Positions 32,093 through 43,486 of a stretch of DNA of 64,000 nucleotides are shown here, one piece after another. This DNA comes from Axinella damicornis (Eukaryota > Porifera > Demospongiae > Axinellida > Axinellidae): contig OZ007518.1 in the NCBI GenBank assembly GCA_963931865.1, positions 5,039,029-5,103,028 of the forward strand, in the 5' to 3' direction. Below the pieces are notes generated by a model, which worked only from the letters and a program-made list of their open reading frames with translations, was not told the DNA's origin and did no database searches. Each line of letters starts with the position of its first letter. Within the stretch, counting starts at the first letter, position 1. Position numbers and translations under genes: made by a program.

Positions 32093-32733
32093 AGCTAACC
32101 TCGTTCCCAGGCCCGAGACAGCGAGGAGAAAAGGGCCTGGTTTCCACTGTTTGTGCATGCGCTAAAGAGCGGTGGAATTCCACTGGCACCGTGGACGTTC
32201 GATTATGTTTGTACACTTGTGACGTCGAAATGGATAACGTGATCCATACAGTTAACTATAGCTATATAGCTAGCTATGTAGCTATAGTATAGCTAGCTAG
32301 GTATAATAGTAAGCAAGTGGTGTGCGTTACAACAGCTCTCGATTGTGCTCTCCTATACCCTCAGGTGGCAAGTCGCTCCTGAATTGAGCTAGAACAGTGA
32401 CCTGCGATTGAAAGATGAGATGTTTTCGTGTGGCTACCGTCGCACCGACCGGATGGAGTCAGTAGGCTACCAGACTCTTCCCGGATTTGTTTCGAATAAC
32501 GAATGTCGGGTAAGTCTGTTGCTGGTGGCAGTGCAATTGTGGTTGTGTCATCCCTCATCTTGCGGATGGAGGACCAGTGTAGCAAAAATAGATAGCATCA
32601 CACGCTCGACCGTGTGACTACGAAGACGTCATTTGCACCCTCCCCGTTATGATTACGTGTTGTGGTTACAGATAATAAGCGCATGCGCAAACAGTGGAAA
32701 CCAGATCCTTTTCTCCTCCCTCTCTCGGGCCTG
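32093..32733. mobile_element. ~640-bp foldback-family element
   Basis: The left end CTCGTTCCCAGGCC, a purine-rich arm (GAGGAGAAAAGGG), then CCTGGTTTCCACTGTTTG and GCATGCGC are mirrored at about 32680-32733 by GCGCATGCGC, CAAACAGTGGAAACCAG, CCTTTTCTCCTCC and GGGCCTG. The right terminus lacks the outer GAACGAGGCTA. GGCATTAA flanks both sides (32085-32092, 32734-32741). The internal ~500 bp is not coding. Confidence 0.75.
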
Positions 32734-33112
32734 GGCATTAATGGGTGGTTGTTGAGTTAGACCATGCACTATGTCTTCAGCAGCAGCTTTTCTGAGTCCG
32801 TATTACCTCCCCTTTTGCTAACAGAACCTGCCTTAAGGTAGGAAGCACGGCATCGGCGAAATCGCGCAATTTTGCTCATGAATAATTAATGAGATGACGT
32901 CACTTGCATACGGTTATTTAGAGTTATTCATCTGTTTACGTTTTCCCATGGCGGCAACCGGAATAAACAAAGGGGGCTTCTTTCTTTGATGCGGCTAGCG
33001 GCCCTTTCGAGTTTCAAATCGGTACTCTGATGTGGCCGTGCGGTACTTTGAAGATTTGTTTGAACACTCTTTTTTTTTTCTTCTTTTTTTTTTTTAAGTA
33101 AGAAGCTATTCT
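32468..33112 (+). repeat. 645-bp direct repeat, copy R1
   Basis: It appears identical by eye to R2 (34861-35503) apart from the T-rich tract near 33070, which is interrupted by C here. R1 starts inside the foldback element (TACCAGACTCTTCC) and ends at AGAAGCTATTCT. It includes GAACCTGCCTTAAGGTAGG and a T tract. Near identity means recent duplication or an uncollapsed assembly join. Confidence 0.9.
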
Positions 33113-34856
33113 ATGGAAAAAGTCATAAGATCTTATAAGAATCTTATAAGAATCATGTTTTCTTATAAGATTTGGCCATTTCTTATAAGATCCGAAAGTC
33201 TTGTGACATCTCAATAAGATTTTTGGTTTCTTATAAGAATTCAATAAGATTCTTATAAGACTTCCAGCTTTCTTATAAGACTTTTATGTGGCTGTCTGGA
33301 GTGCATTAATTTTAGAAGGTCCATCATACGTAGCTGTGTAGCGGATGCTGAATTATGCAGAGCCAATTCATTACTTATACCTTTGCACAACCTCTGAAGC
33401 GCTGCAAATTATGTAAGTGGTCTGTAGGTGGTGATGTCCATCATCAGGAAGCCTTAGCAGGGTTGTGGTTGTAGCGCTTCACAGCTAGGCTACGTATACA
33501 ATGTAGCTGATGCAAAGCTACTTCACTGTATAAGCATCTCACAGCTAGTTAGTAGCTCTTGCAGCACTTCAGCTTTATACACTCACATCATGCATAATTA
33601 TGATGGCCGCAGTAATGCAGTAATTACTTTGGCTCCAACAGTCTGAGTACTGTACATGCAGCAGCTGCCCATTTCATTTGAAATTTCTTGTTGTGAACAG
33701 TGAAGTTTGCTTTAGAGTTGGAGTCTAGCAAGTTGCAGCAGCAGTGAGTAGCTCTAGACTTCCTTTTAGTTTTGCTATAGCTATAGTATAGTTCTAGCTG
33801 CTATTGACTCTCACTCGAGCTACAGCTGCAAATATTTTGAGAGGGCTAGTTGCCTATATATACAGCCAACTGAGACATGGTAAGTTCATACAAGCTAACC
33901 AGTGGCATGCCGGCATTTGTATAGCTATATATGTACGTACATGTACAGTGTTGTGCTAAGCTGTCTGCTGTGCCTTCATGGTTCATGAGCTTATCTGATA
34001 AGCCAGCAAGGTCATAGTTTTGGTTAGGCAGTTTAGCTTCATAGCTCTACAGCTACAGTGACTAGAGTATGCATCAAGATGTTAGCTAAGCTAACGTGTG
34101 TCTGTGTGTGTGTGACGGAAGTGGGATGTTTGTGCATGGGGCGGGACTAGACTAGTGATGTGTGACCTTCGTACTTCAATTTACTGAACCTCAAGAATGT
34201 TGGCTCCGGGCATGGGCTGGAATCTTCCACAACAGCTGGGGCTACAAGCGGATGCAATCGGGGAGCAGCAGTTGAAGCGGACGCAACTTAATCGGGGACC
34301 AGCAGCCGAAGCAGACGCAATCAGGGAGCAGCAGCTGAAGCAGACTCAATCGGGGAGCAGCAGCTGAAGCGGACGCACTCGGGGAACAGCAGTTGAAGCA
34401 GATCGATGCAATCGGGGAGCAGCAGCTCTGCACAGAGAGCTGTCCGGCACCAGATTACTCACATAGGCAAATGATGAGAAAGTAGCTGAGCGAGCGAAGC
34501 TAGCTACTTGTCAATACATATTTGTAGACAACAGAATTTGTGCTCCCAGACTTAACTGCAATACAGTTGAATTTTAAGATGATTTGTAAGATTCTTATAA
34601 GCTTTTCTCATCTTATAAGATTCTTGTATGAATCTTATAAGCTTTTTTCTTATAAGAGAATTGGGACATTCTTATAAGAAACTCATAAGAACATTCTTAT
34701 AAGATTCTTATAAGATTCTCGTAAGATTCTTATAAATTTCTTATAAGAATGTCCCAATTCTCTTATAAGAAATAGTACTTAATTATATGGAGATTTCTTA
34801 TAAGATTTAGGTCAATCTTATAAGAATCTTATAAGATTCTTACAACTTTTTCCATA
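33112..34856. mobile_element. 1.75-kb element with CTTATAAG-rich inverted ends
   Basis: The ends TATGGAAAAAGT and ACTTTTTCCATA are complementary, and both are followed inward by arrays of TCTTATAAGA (itself a palindrome) over about 170 bp (left) and 270 bp (right). A subterminal hairpin at about 34657-34765 pairs AATTGGGACATTCTTATAAG with its complement. The interior (about 33300-34560) has no transposase and holds a minisatellite element. It sits exactly between R1 and R2. Confidence 0.75.
34095..34510 (+). repeat. Minisatellite-core repeat family, copy 1
   Basis: 5' flank GACGGAAGTGGGATGTTTGT; core of ~30-bp units (GGGGAGCAGCAGCTGAAGCG plus GACGCAATC); 3' flank CTCTGCACAGAGAGCTGTCC and GTAGCTGAGCGAGCGAAGC. 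The same order of blocks recurs at 42.78-43.32 kb (inverted) and 50.95-51.57 kb. This is the most diverged copy. Confidence 0.85.
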
Positions 34857-34860
34857 AGGG

Positions 34861-35503
34861 TACCAGACTCTTCCCGGATTTGTTTCGAATAACGAATGTC
34901 GGGTAAGTCTGTTGCTGGTGGCAGTGCAATTGTGGTTGTGTCATCCCTCATCTTGCGGATGGAGGACCAGTGTAGCAAAAATAGATAGCATCACACGCTC
35001 GACCGTGTGACTACGAAGACGTCATTTGCACCCTCCCCGTTATGATTACGTGTTGTGGTTACAGATAATAAGCGCATGCGCAAACAGTGGAAACCAGATC
35101 CTTTTCTCCTCCCTCTCTCGGGCCTGGGCATTAATGGGTGGTTGTTGAGTTAGACCATGCACTATGTCTTCAGCAGCAGCTTTTCTGAGTCCGTATTACC
35201 TCCCCTTTTGCTAACAGAACCTGCCTTAAGGTAGGAAGCACGGCATCGGCGAAATCGCGCAATTTTGCTCATGAATAATTAATGAGATGACGTCACTTGC
35301 ATACGGTTATTTAGAGTTATTCATCTGTTTACGTTTTCCCATGGCGGCAACCGGAATAAACAAAGGGGGCTTCTTTCTTTGATGCGGCTAGCGGCCCTTT
35401 CGAGTTTCAAATCGGTACTCTGATGTGGCCGTGCGGTACTTTGAAGATTTGTTTGAACACTCTTTTTTTTTTTTTTTTTTTTTTTTAAGTAAGAAGCTAT
35501 TCT
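34861..35503 (+). repeat. 643-bp direct repeat, copy R2
   Basis: Second copy of R1, ending in AGAAGCTATTCT followed by different sequence. Its T tract (about 35463-35486) is pure T. Confidence 0.9.
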
Positions 35504-35642
35504 GGCTTATTGAATGTAACGATGGGCTATCTGAGGGTGAATAGCTAGGTGGAGTGAGCAGGAATGTTTGTGGGTCTGCTGAAGTGGCCGAAGAACAGCC
35601 TGGAAAGTGAACAGCCTCCGACAGCTCCCTGGCCAAGGTACT

Positions 35643-36194
35643 CTAGAGAGTTGACCTTTCGGCATTACAGGCCCCGCCCATTTTCGTGTTAGGGCGAATT
35701 TGGCTGGTTTGGTAGCTGGACTGGGCTGGTGAGAGGGAGTAGATGTGTGGCCAAAACTCGGTAACCGAGAGGTGAACGTGGAAAAGCATCCCTATTTTTG
35801 CAGGGGGTAGGTTGACCTTTTGGAAACTGGCCTTGGCTTGAGTCGGTTTTAGTTGGTGTGCGTGGAATTTTTTTTGAAAGCCTAGGGTAGCCAAACCTCT
35901 GTTTTTGAGGGTGGCAGTGAGTTTTGGGCTGTAGCCTGCAAGTGAGGAGAGCAGGTGGTAAATCCATCCGTAGTTTTGGGGCCTGTTTTGTGTGTGTATT
36001 GATGATGGGGTCAGAGTGTGGGTGGGGCCTTGGAGAGGGTCCAAATTTTCAGTTTCGTAGAGGGCCTTAAAATTGAGTTTTAGGGCATTTTCAAGCAGAG
36101 GGAGCAGTTTGATGCAAAGTATTGCTGAAACTTGTGTACGCTTTGATGCTGCCCATTTATCCATCAACTTGGTTTCGGAGATCGCGGTACCCAT
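35643..36194 (-). CDS. Unrecognised 183-aa ORF
   Basis: A continuous minus frame beginning MGTAISETKLMDKWAASKRT, with protein-like composition through ILCIKLLPLLENALKLNF and IYHLLSSLAGYSPKLTATL to the C-terminal ACNAERSTL. The T tract about 155 bp beyond the stop would be an A tail on this strand, which would suit a retrocopied transcript or retroelement fragment. No family recognised; no splice evidence. Confidence 0.3.
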   Translation of the reverse strand: MGTAISETKLMDKWAASKRTQVSAILCIKLLPLLENALKLNFKALYETENLDPLQGPTHTLTPSSIHTQNRPQNYGWIYHLLSSLAGYSPKLTATLKNRGLATLGFQKKFHAHQLKPTQAKASFQKVNLPPAKIGMLFHVHLSVTEFWPHIYSLSPAQSSYQTSQIRPNTKMGGACNAERSTL

Positions 36195-37359
36195 GTTTAC
36201 TACCTTAACTGTCCTGAGAAGTGATGGCTGTGTTAACCCTTTAAACCCGATAGTACACTTTTGTGTACAATTTAGTAGTGCGAACTTCTAAGGCTTCTGT
36301 TTGTCGGGCAGCGATGTCTAACGGCTTTATGCCGCTCCAGCTGATTGGTAAGTACTCTCCCGCTCTGTAACTACAGTAGTAAAGGCATGCTAAGATGTTG
36401 AGCGTTGTTGTGGGCAGCTGTTTGAGCAGCGCTGAGTCGGCCATTGATGGCCGTTCAAAGGGTACGAACAAAAAGGCTTATGCCGCCTTCGTTCTGTGGT
36501 TACCTGAAGTAGCGCTCGCGTCGTGAGTCACTATTGGTCTCCCCCATCCAGCAGCAGAGTAAGCAGCAGCAGACTTCAGCATCTTCGAAGAGAATGACCG
36601 CTTTAGTTCAGCATCTCGAACGTCGGCCCCGCACGCAACTCACTTAGTATTTCGCCCCGCCCAGTTCAACCCACTCTTTCCTGTCTAGATAAACTGTGAA
36701 AGTGTCATTAGTAATGACCACCCGGGGCATCCCCCCGAGCTTAGTCTACCTGCAAGTAGTTCTAGTGTGGTTTTACTGCAGCCAAATAGACCACGGTGGT
36801 GAGTAGTGTCAACCTATAATCTATTTCAGGTGTTAAAGAGTTAACAATTCCGCTGAAGGGAACCATTATGATTGCTGTATGTCTTTCCATATAGGTATCC
36901 CATGCGAGGCCCGGGACATTAAAGGAGGTAATTTATTCTTAAATCCTACCTCAATAAGGGTGTATCAAACCATTCAAGGCAGTGAATATGTATGCATGTC
37001 ACAATAACTTTACAAGTAGCTTTGCTCAGTTCACTTGTTCAGCTACTGCCCTGTCATTCACCTGCATGAACAGTCCTGCATGAACAGTCCAACACCTGGC
37101 CAGGCAGCCCTGCGGCAGTCTGAAGTAATAACAAAGAGCATGATGCAATAATTATTGTTCAAGTTGGAGCTCCGAGGCAGCTGCCAGGTTGTTTACACAA
37201 AGCAATGAGTATTCATAGCGCGATTGGCGGAAGCGGTACATGTAAATGTGTTACAAACTCAATTACATTATCACATGCAAGGACACATGTATTGTTATAC
37301 TGTAACCATTGATGGTATAATAGTACTCTACAATCTATGCTCTGAAAGCTCATTACTGT
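36195..37359. other. Stretch without a clear gene
   Basis: A minus ORF at 36241-36471 (MFVPFERPSMADSALL) could be upstream coding for the 183-aa ORF but lies in another frame with no clear splice. Nothing else recognised. Confidence 0.3.
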
Positions 37360-37650
37360 GGAACTACATTGTTGAAGTAACAGTACGTCTGTTATCCCAT
37401 GACTTGCTTGCAGCTGTGAGTTGTGGGTATTGCCATGGCACATGTAATGGTTATGATCAGGAGATGCATCCCATGACCTTATGAGCTGCAACTAAGGCGA
37501 CCATCCATGATGCTTTGCAGTGGCACATTCCACAGTGGAGGGAGCACTGAGATGCAATTATGGTGGTGACCCACAGCCTGCACGATTAAAACAACCCTTC
37601 CCTTTTGCTTGTATGTACTGTAAAATGGGAAGGGTTATAATTGTTTAACA
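37360..37650 (-). repeat. R200 repeat, inverted copy with hairpin head
   Basis: Reverse complement of the R200 body, preceded by a hairpin AACCCTTCCCTTTTGC / CAAAATGGGAAGGGTT (about 37590-37634). The copy at 38.97 kb has the same head, so the hairpin belongs to the element. Confidence 0.75.
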
Positions 37651-38243
37651 GGGCCGGCGGAAGCAATTTGGGTTTGGTAGGGCAAAATGGGACATGTCCA
37701 CTGCCGAAGGCAGTGTGTAGAGGCGCGTAGTGCTGATCTGTATATCACGCGAAGCGCGGAAATTTTTTTCACGGTCATTTTTCAGTCGCCTGGATGGGGT
37801 CTCGTAGCACCCGTTCGTGCTTTGCACTGCACTGCCACTGCTCTCTGGTTTCCGTGCAATCCGTGACCGTCTCACTCTCGACGTGGAAAGGAAATGTTTA
37901 CGCTGCGCTGGTATTATAGCCCGCGCCTACTAATTATAAGGCGATGAGCTGCTGTTATTCCACTTCCTGGCTCCACCCCTTTCTAAATCGCACGTGGTAG
38001 TCAGCACGTAGTTGTTCGCACCATCGTACACTCAGCAAGCGCCCGGTATGTGTCCAGACACTTCACGTTTTTCTGCAATGCAACTGGACTCGTAAACAGA
38101 CTTTCCCTCGAGCCTGGTCCCCAGTACGTAGCTATGTATCCACGGAGGAGGACGCTCAGTGCCGCCTGATGTTTATCAAGTACCATGGTTTGTCAAAACA
38201 TTGGTCTGGCAGTTGCCGGGTCTGCCGGACCTGTTCCGCCGCC
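37651..38243. other. Stretch without a clear gene
   Basis: No gene supported. A 76-residue minus ORF at 37645-37875 is Arg/Ser-rich and has no recognisable motif. Confidence 0.35.
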
Positions 38244-38457
38244 CAGGTCTGGGTCACCCCGGCCCCTCCAATGTGGAATGCGCCACGTACTGCAAAGCAT
38301 CATGGATGGTCACCTCAGTTACAGCTCATATAGTCATGGGATGCACCTGCTGATCATGTGTCATTGCAATACTCATAACTCACAGCTGCAAGCAAGTTAT
38401 GGGATGACAAAGACATTGAAACTTCAACAATGTAGTTTCCACAGTGTAACAGCAGAC
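38244..38457 (+). repeat. R200 repeat, copy 3
   Basis: GGGTCACC, then TGCGCCACGTACTGCAAAGC, TCATGGGATGCACCTGCTG and CAATGTAGTTTCCACAGTGT follow in the family order. No hairpin head. Confidence 0.75.
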
Positions 38458-38969
38458 TAATGAGACCTTATACTTTGCATCAAATTTTACGAAGGGAAAT
38501 TGTTTCTCACGTGTTTTGACTTGTTGCACGGGTAGCCTGGTGTATTTTGCAGGGTGGCATGAAAAGAAATTTGAGCATGATACGAAGATTATGCATGCCT
38601 ATAGCATGTTCTTCTCGGATGATCCGGTGAGTTTTTGTGCCGCAGATTGCTAAACGTATACACAGATCGCCGGATATCTCTTTATCACGACCTAGCAAAT
38701 ACTGCGTAGTAGTAGTGCCAGAGAATTTTTGAGGATTGGGCTCCCGTCTCCCTCTCAGTAATTTGATGCAAAAGTGCTTGAGCAGTGAGTCTAATTGCCT
38801 AGGTCCAAATACCCTGGGGCATTTTACTTTCCTGTTCCAGGAGTTCATACTTTTTCATGTGATGTTGTAATGTTGGAATGTTCAGATAAATATCTGTTAT
38901 AGTTCCTGAGATATAAAGCGGCAAAGTTACCGACAAACAAATTTAATCGAATAGTACATCTTAATCTTA
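38458..38969. other. Stretch without a clear gene
   Basis: A 113-residue minus ORF (38507-38848, MNSWNRKVKCPRVF) lacks motifs and splice support. I do not call it a gene. Confidence 0.3.
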
Positions 38970-39655
38970 TAAGCCTGGTTAAAATAACCCTTTGCTTTGT
39001 ACAGTACATGCATGCAAAAGGGAAGGGTTGTTTTTACCATGCTCTGCAGCTGGGTACCACCCAGTCTAGCCGCTAGCCCCTCTCCGCCTGGCCGGTCAAG
39101 CGGGCACGCGGCAAAGCCGCGTGCGGAGGACGGAGAGGGTCTAGCAAACATTGCACTTGATCACGTTTTTGTGGAATGCCAATTACATGTACCTGTGAAC
39201 CAGTGAAGTGCCAGCTAGAGTTGAGGACGAGTTCTGTACCCTTGGAGGCATCCAGGTTGGACTGGTTTAGCTCGAGTGTAGGCATTTAGACGCTCTCCGC
39301 CGGGCTGATCGCACGCGAATGGCTCGGTTTACAACCACGAGAGTCATGAATAAAATTGGAACGAATCGCTTCGGTGAGATCTGATTGGTCAGTTGAAACG
39401 CAATCAAGCGCTTCGCCATGCGCCCGCTTGACCGGCCAGGCGGAGAGGGGCTAGCGGCTAGACTGGGTCACCACAATGATTGCATCTCAGTGCCCCCTCC
39501 ACTGTGGAATGTGCCACTGCAAAGCATCATGGTTGGTTTGGTCACCTCAGTTGCAGCTCATATGGTCATGCGATACATCTGTATTATTGCGATACTCACA
39601 ACTGCAGCAAGTCTTGGGATGATAAATGCTTCAACAATTTAGTTTTCACAGTGCA
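38970..39655 (+). repeat. R200 repeat, copy 4, split by a foldback element
   Basis: The head (about 38980-39060, with AACCCTTTGC / GGAAGGGTT) and body (39467-39655) belong to one repeat interrupted by the 406-bp element at 39061-39466. Flanking GGTACCAC and GTCACCAC resemble the uninterrupted GGGTCACCACC of other copies. Confidence 0.75.
39061..39466. mobile_element. 406-bp foldback element with 45-bp perfect arms, nested in R200
   Basis: CCAGTCTAGCCGCTAGCCCC at 39061 (arm to about 39105, ending GTCAAGCGGGC) is exactly complementary to 39422-39466. The left interior has a further GC-rich hairpin (GCACGCGGC / GCCGCGTGC). No ORF. The flanks suggest an 8-9 bp target duplication. Confidence 0.8.
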
Positions 39656-39669
39656 TGCATGCATGCATA

Positions 39670-41106
39670 TTGCATAACCACATGCTAGCATGGTCAGTGC
39701 AGTGATTGTTGCGAAGTATAGGATGACGAGTAAAGGGAAGACGAAGTCACTAATTTAAGAATTTTATTTAGTCGGAGAGGATCCAAAGTTTGCTGTTTGC
39801 AGTGCTTGCATGTGGCCGAAATTTCATGAGGTGAGACAAACACGAGAAATGGATCGGCTATTGGGTTCAGCAGTTATCTGTTGGTATATCGGATTATTGG
39901 AATATCGGTAAAAGCCCATCAGTACATCATAAATGCTATCTGAAATTTGAAACGTTCAAAGCTCTTATGCATGAGGCGAAGTCTACCTGGACGGAATGGT
40001 TCTTGACCCTTTATCGATGCGAAGAAGTTCGTTTGCATTGGTACACAAGCCTGGCAGTCCAGGATGTCGTTCGAAATCAGCAGAGAAGATTAAGATGGGG
40101 AGAAACTGTGAGTTATTGCTTGGTCTACATTGTTTGAACGGAGTGGTATTGGTCCAGTTAAGTCAGCTCAAGTCGTAATTAGTGCTCTTTTTCATGGTTC
40201 TGTTGAAAACTTCGCTACAGTGTGACCGGATGTGCTATTTATGTATAGTACACATGAAGATTCTGCTTTTCACCACAGGAGAATACACATTTTTAGTCAC
40301 ACGCGCTTCCTCAACTGCATCGCAATGACAATGATGTCATCATGCGCTCTTGAATTTTAGTGTAATGATTGTTTTGACTGAAGGTTGGTTGCTTCCAATT
40401 GGAAATTATTGATGCTGAGATACAGTACCACTGAGAAATGCTAATCCCCAGAAAACAGTTACCCCTCACAGCAGATCTAGAATACTGCAACTCCCAGAGA
40501 ATGATTATCAGATTGCGAGTGTATACACACATACTGGCATATTTATAATAAAATTAATGGCACAATCATGGGCCAGTTCGCGGAATGGGATGGATAACTC
40601 GGAAAACATGAAGAACTAGTCGTCGCTGCAGTGTCTGAGCTTGTAAAAAAACTGCACATCAGTTGATAGAGCTTGGTACCCATATTGCTGGGCTAATTGT
40701 AATTATAGTGTTAGAGTGATGGCCATGCACACATCCAGAGTAATGATTATCTTTGGTTGGTAAGTGCTTTGTGCACATTAATTGGGGCAAGCCTGAGTGA
40801 GCCCCACACTAGCGTGACTTCATTGCGCTGTGCGTGTGTATGTTTGCTTGCTTGCTTGCTTGGATCTTGCAATTACCGTAAATTTTAAAGCAGCGAATTT
40901 CACATGCACATGCACAATAAAATTCAAATTCAACGATCGAACTCTATGCACCGCCTTGATGCAAGGAATCATGAACCGTCTAGCTACTTGTTCGACGGAC
41001 GATGGCGACAACAAGACCACGTGCACTCGTGGACATTGGCTAGCCTCCTTGGTGGCGACACTGACAAAGACCGGAGACTGCTCGTGGCCCGGGTGACCTA
41101 TAGCTA
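39670..41106. other. Stretch without a clear gene
   Basis: Short (CTTG)n near 40845. Just before the 41.1-kb element, overlapping ORFs (40830-41128) look partly protein-like but are interrupted by the element boundary and unsupported. Confidence 0.35.
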
Positions 41107-42470
41107 CACTGTTAAAAATGGGGTGTAAGTTTAACACCCAAATCAGGTGTTACTTGAGTGTCCACTCAGTGACTCTGGGTTTGAGAGTTGAATTGACACC
41201 TCCAAAATGGTGTAAGTTTAACACTTAAGTGGTGTAGAAATACACCCGCTCCAAGGGTAGATTTAGCACTGGAGGATTTGAATCAGCACTAGGAAGGGGT
41301 TACTTTAACACCCAAATCAGGTGTCCCTCGAGTGTCCACTCAGTGACTCAAGGTTTGAGTGTTGAATTGACACTTCCAAGATGGTAAGTTTAACACTTTA
41401 GTGTTGAATTGACACTTCCAAGATAGTAAGTTTAACACTTAAGTGGTGTAGAAATACACCCACTTCAAGGGTAGATTTAGCACTGGAGGATTTGAATCAG
41501 CACTAGGAAGGGGTTACTTTAACACCCAAATCAGGTGTCCCTCGAGTGTCCACTCAGTGACTCTAGGTTTGAGTGTTGAATTGACACTTCCAAGATGGTA
41601 AGTTTAACACTTTAGTGTTGAATTGACACTTCCAAGATAGTAAGTTTAACACTAAGTGGTGTAGAAATACACCCACTTCAAGGGTAGATTTAGCACTGGA
41701 GGATTTGAATCAGCACTAGGAAGGGGTTACTTTAACACCCAAATCAGGTGTCCCTCGAGTGTCCACTCAGTGACTCTAGGTTTGAGTGTTGAATTGACAC
41801 TTCCAAGATAGTAAGTTTAACACTTTAGTGTTGAATTGGCACTTCCAAGATAGTAAGTTTAACACTTAAGTGGTGTAGAAATACACCCGCTTCAAGGGTA
41901 GATTTAGCACTGGAGGATTTGAATCAGCACTAGGAAGGGGTTACTTTAACACCCAAATCAGGTGTCCCTCAAGTGTCCACTCAGTGACTCTAGGTTTGAG
42001 TGTTGAACTGACACTTCCAAGATAGTAAGTTTAACACTTAAGTGGTGTAGAAATACACCCGCTCCAAGGGTAGATTTAGCACTGGAGGATTTGAATCAGC
42101 ACTAGGAAGGGGTTACTTTAACACCAAAATCAGGTGTCCCTCGAGTGTCCACTCAGTGACTCTAGGTTTGAGTGTTGAACTGACACTTCCAAGATAGTAA
42201 GTTTAACACGTAAGTGGTGTAGAAATACACCCGCTCCAAGGGTAGATTTAGCACTGGAGGATTTGAATCAGCACTAGAAAGGGGGTTGTTCCAAGCCCTT
42301 ATACAAGTGACTCCAGCTAATAGTGCCAAATTGGCACCTTTTAAGTGGAGTCATTTTAAATGTGGTGTTGAGGTTACACCAGTTTCCTGGGTAACATTAG
42401 CACTGGAGGATTTAAACAAGCACCAAAAAGGGTGTACCTCAACACAAATTGTACGCAGAACATCATAAAA
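41107..42470. repeat. Left subterminal tandem array (~170-215-bp units)
   Basis: Six units marked by GTGTCCACTCAGTGACTC at about 41158, 41333, 41547, 41759, 41975 and 42146. Unit length varies because a 42-bp block (TGTTGAATTGACACTTCCAA and AAGTTTAACAC) is present once or twice. The consensus includes GGTGTAGAAATACACC and GATTTAGCACTGGAGGATT. Confidence 0.9.
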
Positions 42471-42774
42471 ATGCAAGTTTGATACATGAGAACGATAAAA
42501 GAATCACTTAATCCATGAAACATCAAGGAACAATATCTAGCTAGGTTAGATGTTAGTTTGGAGACAAACATTGCAATGCATACAATGTAGTACTTACAGT
42601 TGCAAGGGCACTACTAGTCATCTCTTACATTCGGAAGCTTGAGAAGAATCTTTCCAAAAGGTACGTTTCATAGTATCATCTCCATCCTATGTTGAGAGAG
42701 TGAGAAGGCAAGTAATCAATGATTCCCTTGCTGCATTGAAAGCAAGATTAGTTAGTACAAGTACCTTCGCTCGC

Positions 42775-43315
42775 TCAGCTACTTCCCCCTCGTTCGCCTA
42801 CCGTGAGTAATCTGGCGCCGGACAGCTCTCTGTGCAGAGCTGCTGCTCCACGATTGCGTCCGCTTGCCCCCTGATTGCGTTGACTGCTCGCCGCTTGCGT
42901 CAGCTTCGAATCAGCTGCTGCTCCCTGGCCCGATTGCATCCACTTCAACTGCTGTTCCCTGTTTGCGTCCGCTTCCAGCTGCTGCTCCCCGATTGCGCCC
43001 GCTTCAGCTGCTGCTGCATGCTCGCCGCTTTGCGTCCACTTCAGCTGCTGCTCCCGATCGCGTCCGCTTCGGCTGCTGCTCCCCGATTGCATCCGCTTCG
43101 GCTGCTGCTCCCCGATTGCATCCGCTTCGGCTGCTGCTCCCCGATTGCATGCATCCGCTTGCAGCCCCAGCTGGATTCCAGCCCAATGTTCTCGAAGTCT
43201 TCGCAGAGTTCGAATAAATTAAAGTACGAAGGTCGCGCGTCACTATAGTCTAGTCCCACCCCACAAACATCCCACTTCCGTCACTCATACACACACATAC
43301 AGACACACGTTAAAA
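42775..43315 (-). repeat. Minisatellite-core repeat family, copy 2
   Basis: Inverted relative to copies 1 and 3. The flank CTCTGCACAGAGAGCTGTCC is identical to that of copy 3. The 30-bp core (CGATTGCATCCGCTTCGGCT plus GCTGCTCCC) is a multiple of 3, so long artefactual ORFs run in several frames. Confidence 0.88.
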
Positions 43316-43434
43316 TCTTAATGTATTGATTGCTACCATGCATGCATATGCATGGTCATGTGTAGCACAACCTGTGAAGATGTTCTGGTGGCTTCAGCTA
43401 CAACTATTAATGTGGGAATGCAGTGCAGAGGGAG

Positions 43435-43465
<31 letters not shown>
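43435..43465. repeat. Poly-C tract, 31 nt
   Basis: Uninterrupted C run 14 bp before the target duplication of the 43.5-kb foldback element. Confidence 0.85.
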
Positions 43466-43467
<2 letters not shown>

Positions 43468-43486
43468 GCCTCTCTCTCAGTGGGGT

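Noticed and set aside
42775..43259. Long Leu/Ala/Ser ORFs on both strands
   Set aside because: The 30-bp core is a multiple of three and stop-free, so repetitive ORFs arise in several frames; copies at 34 and 51 kb behave alike.
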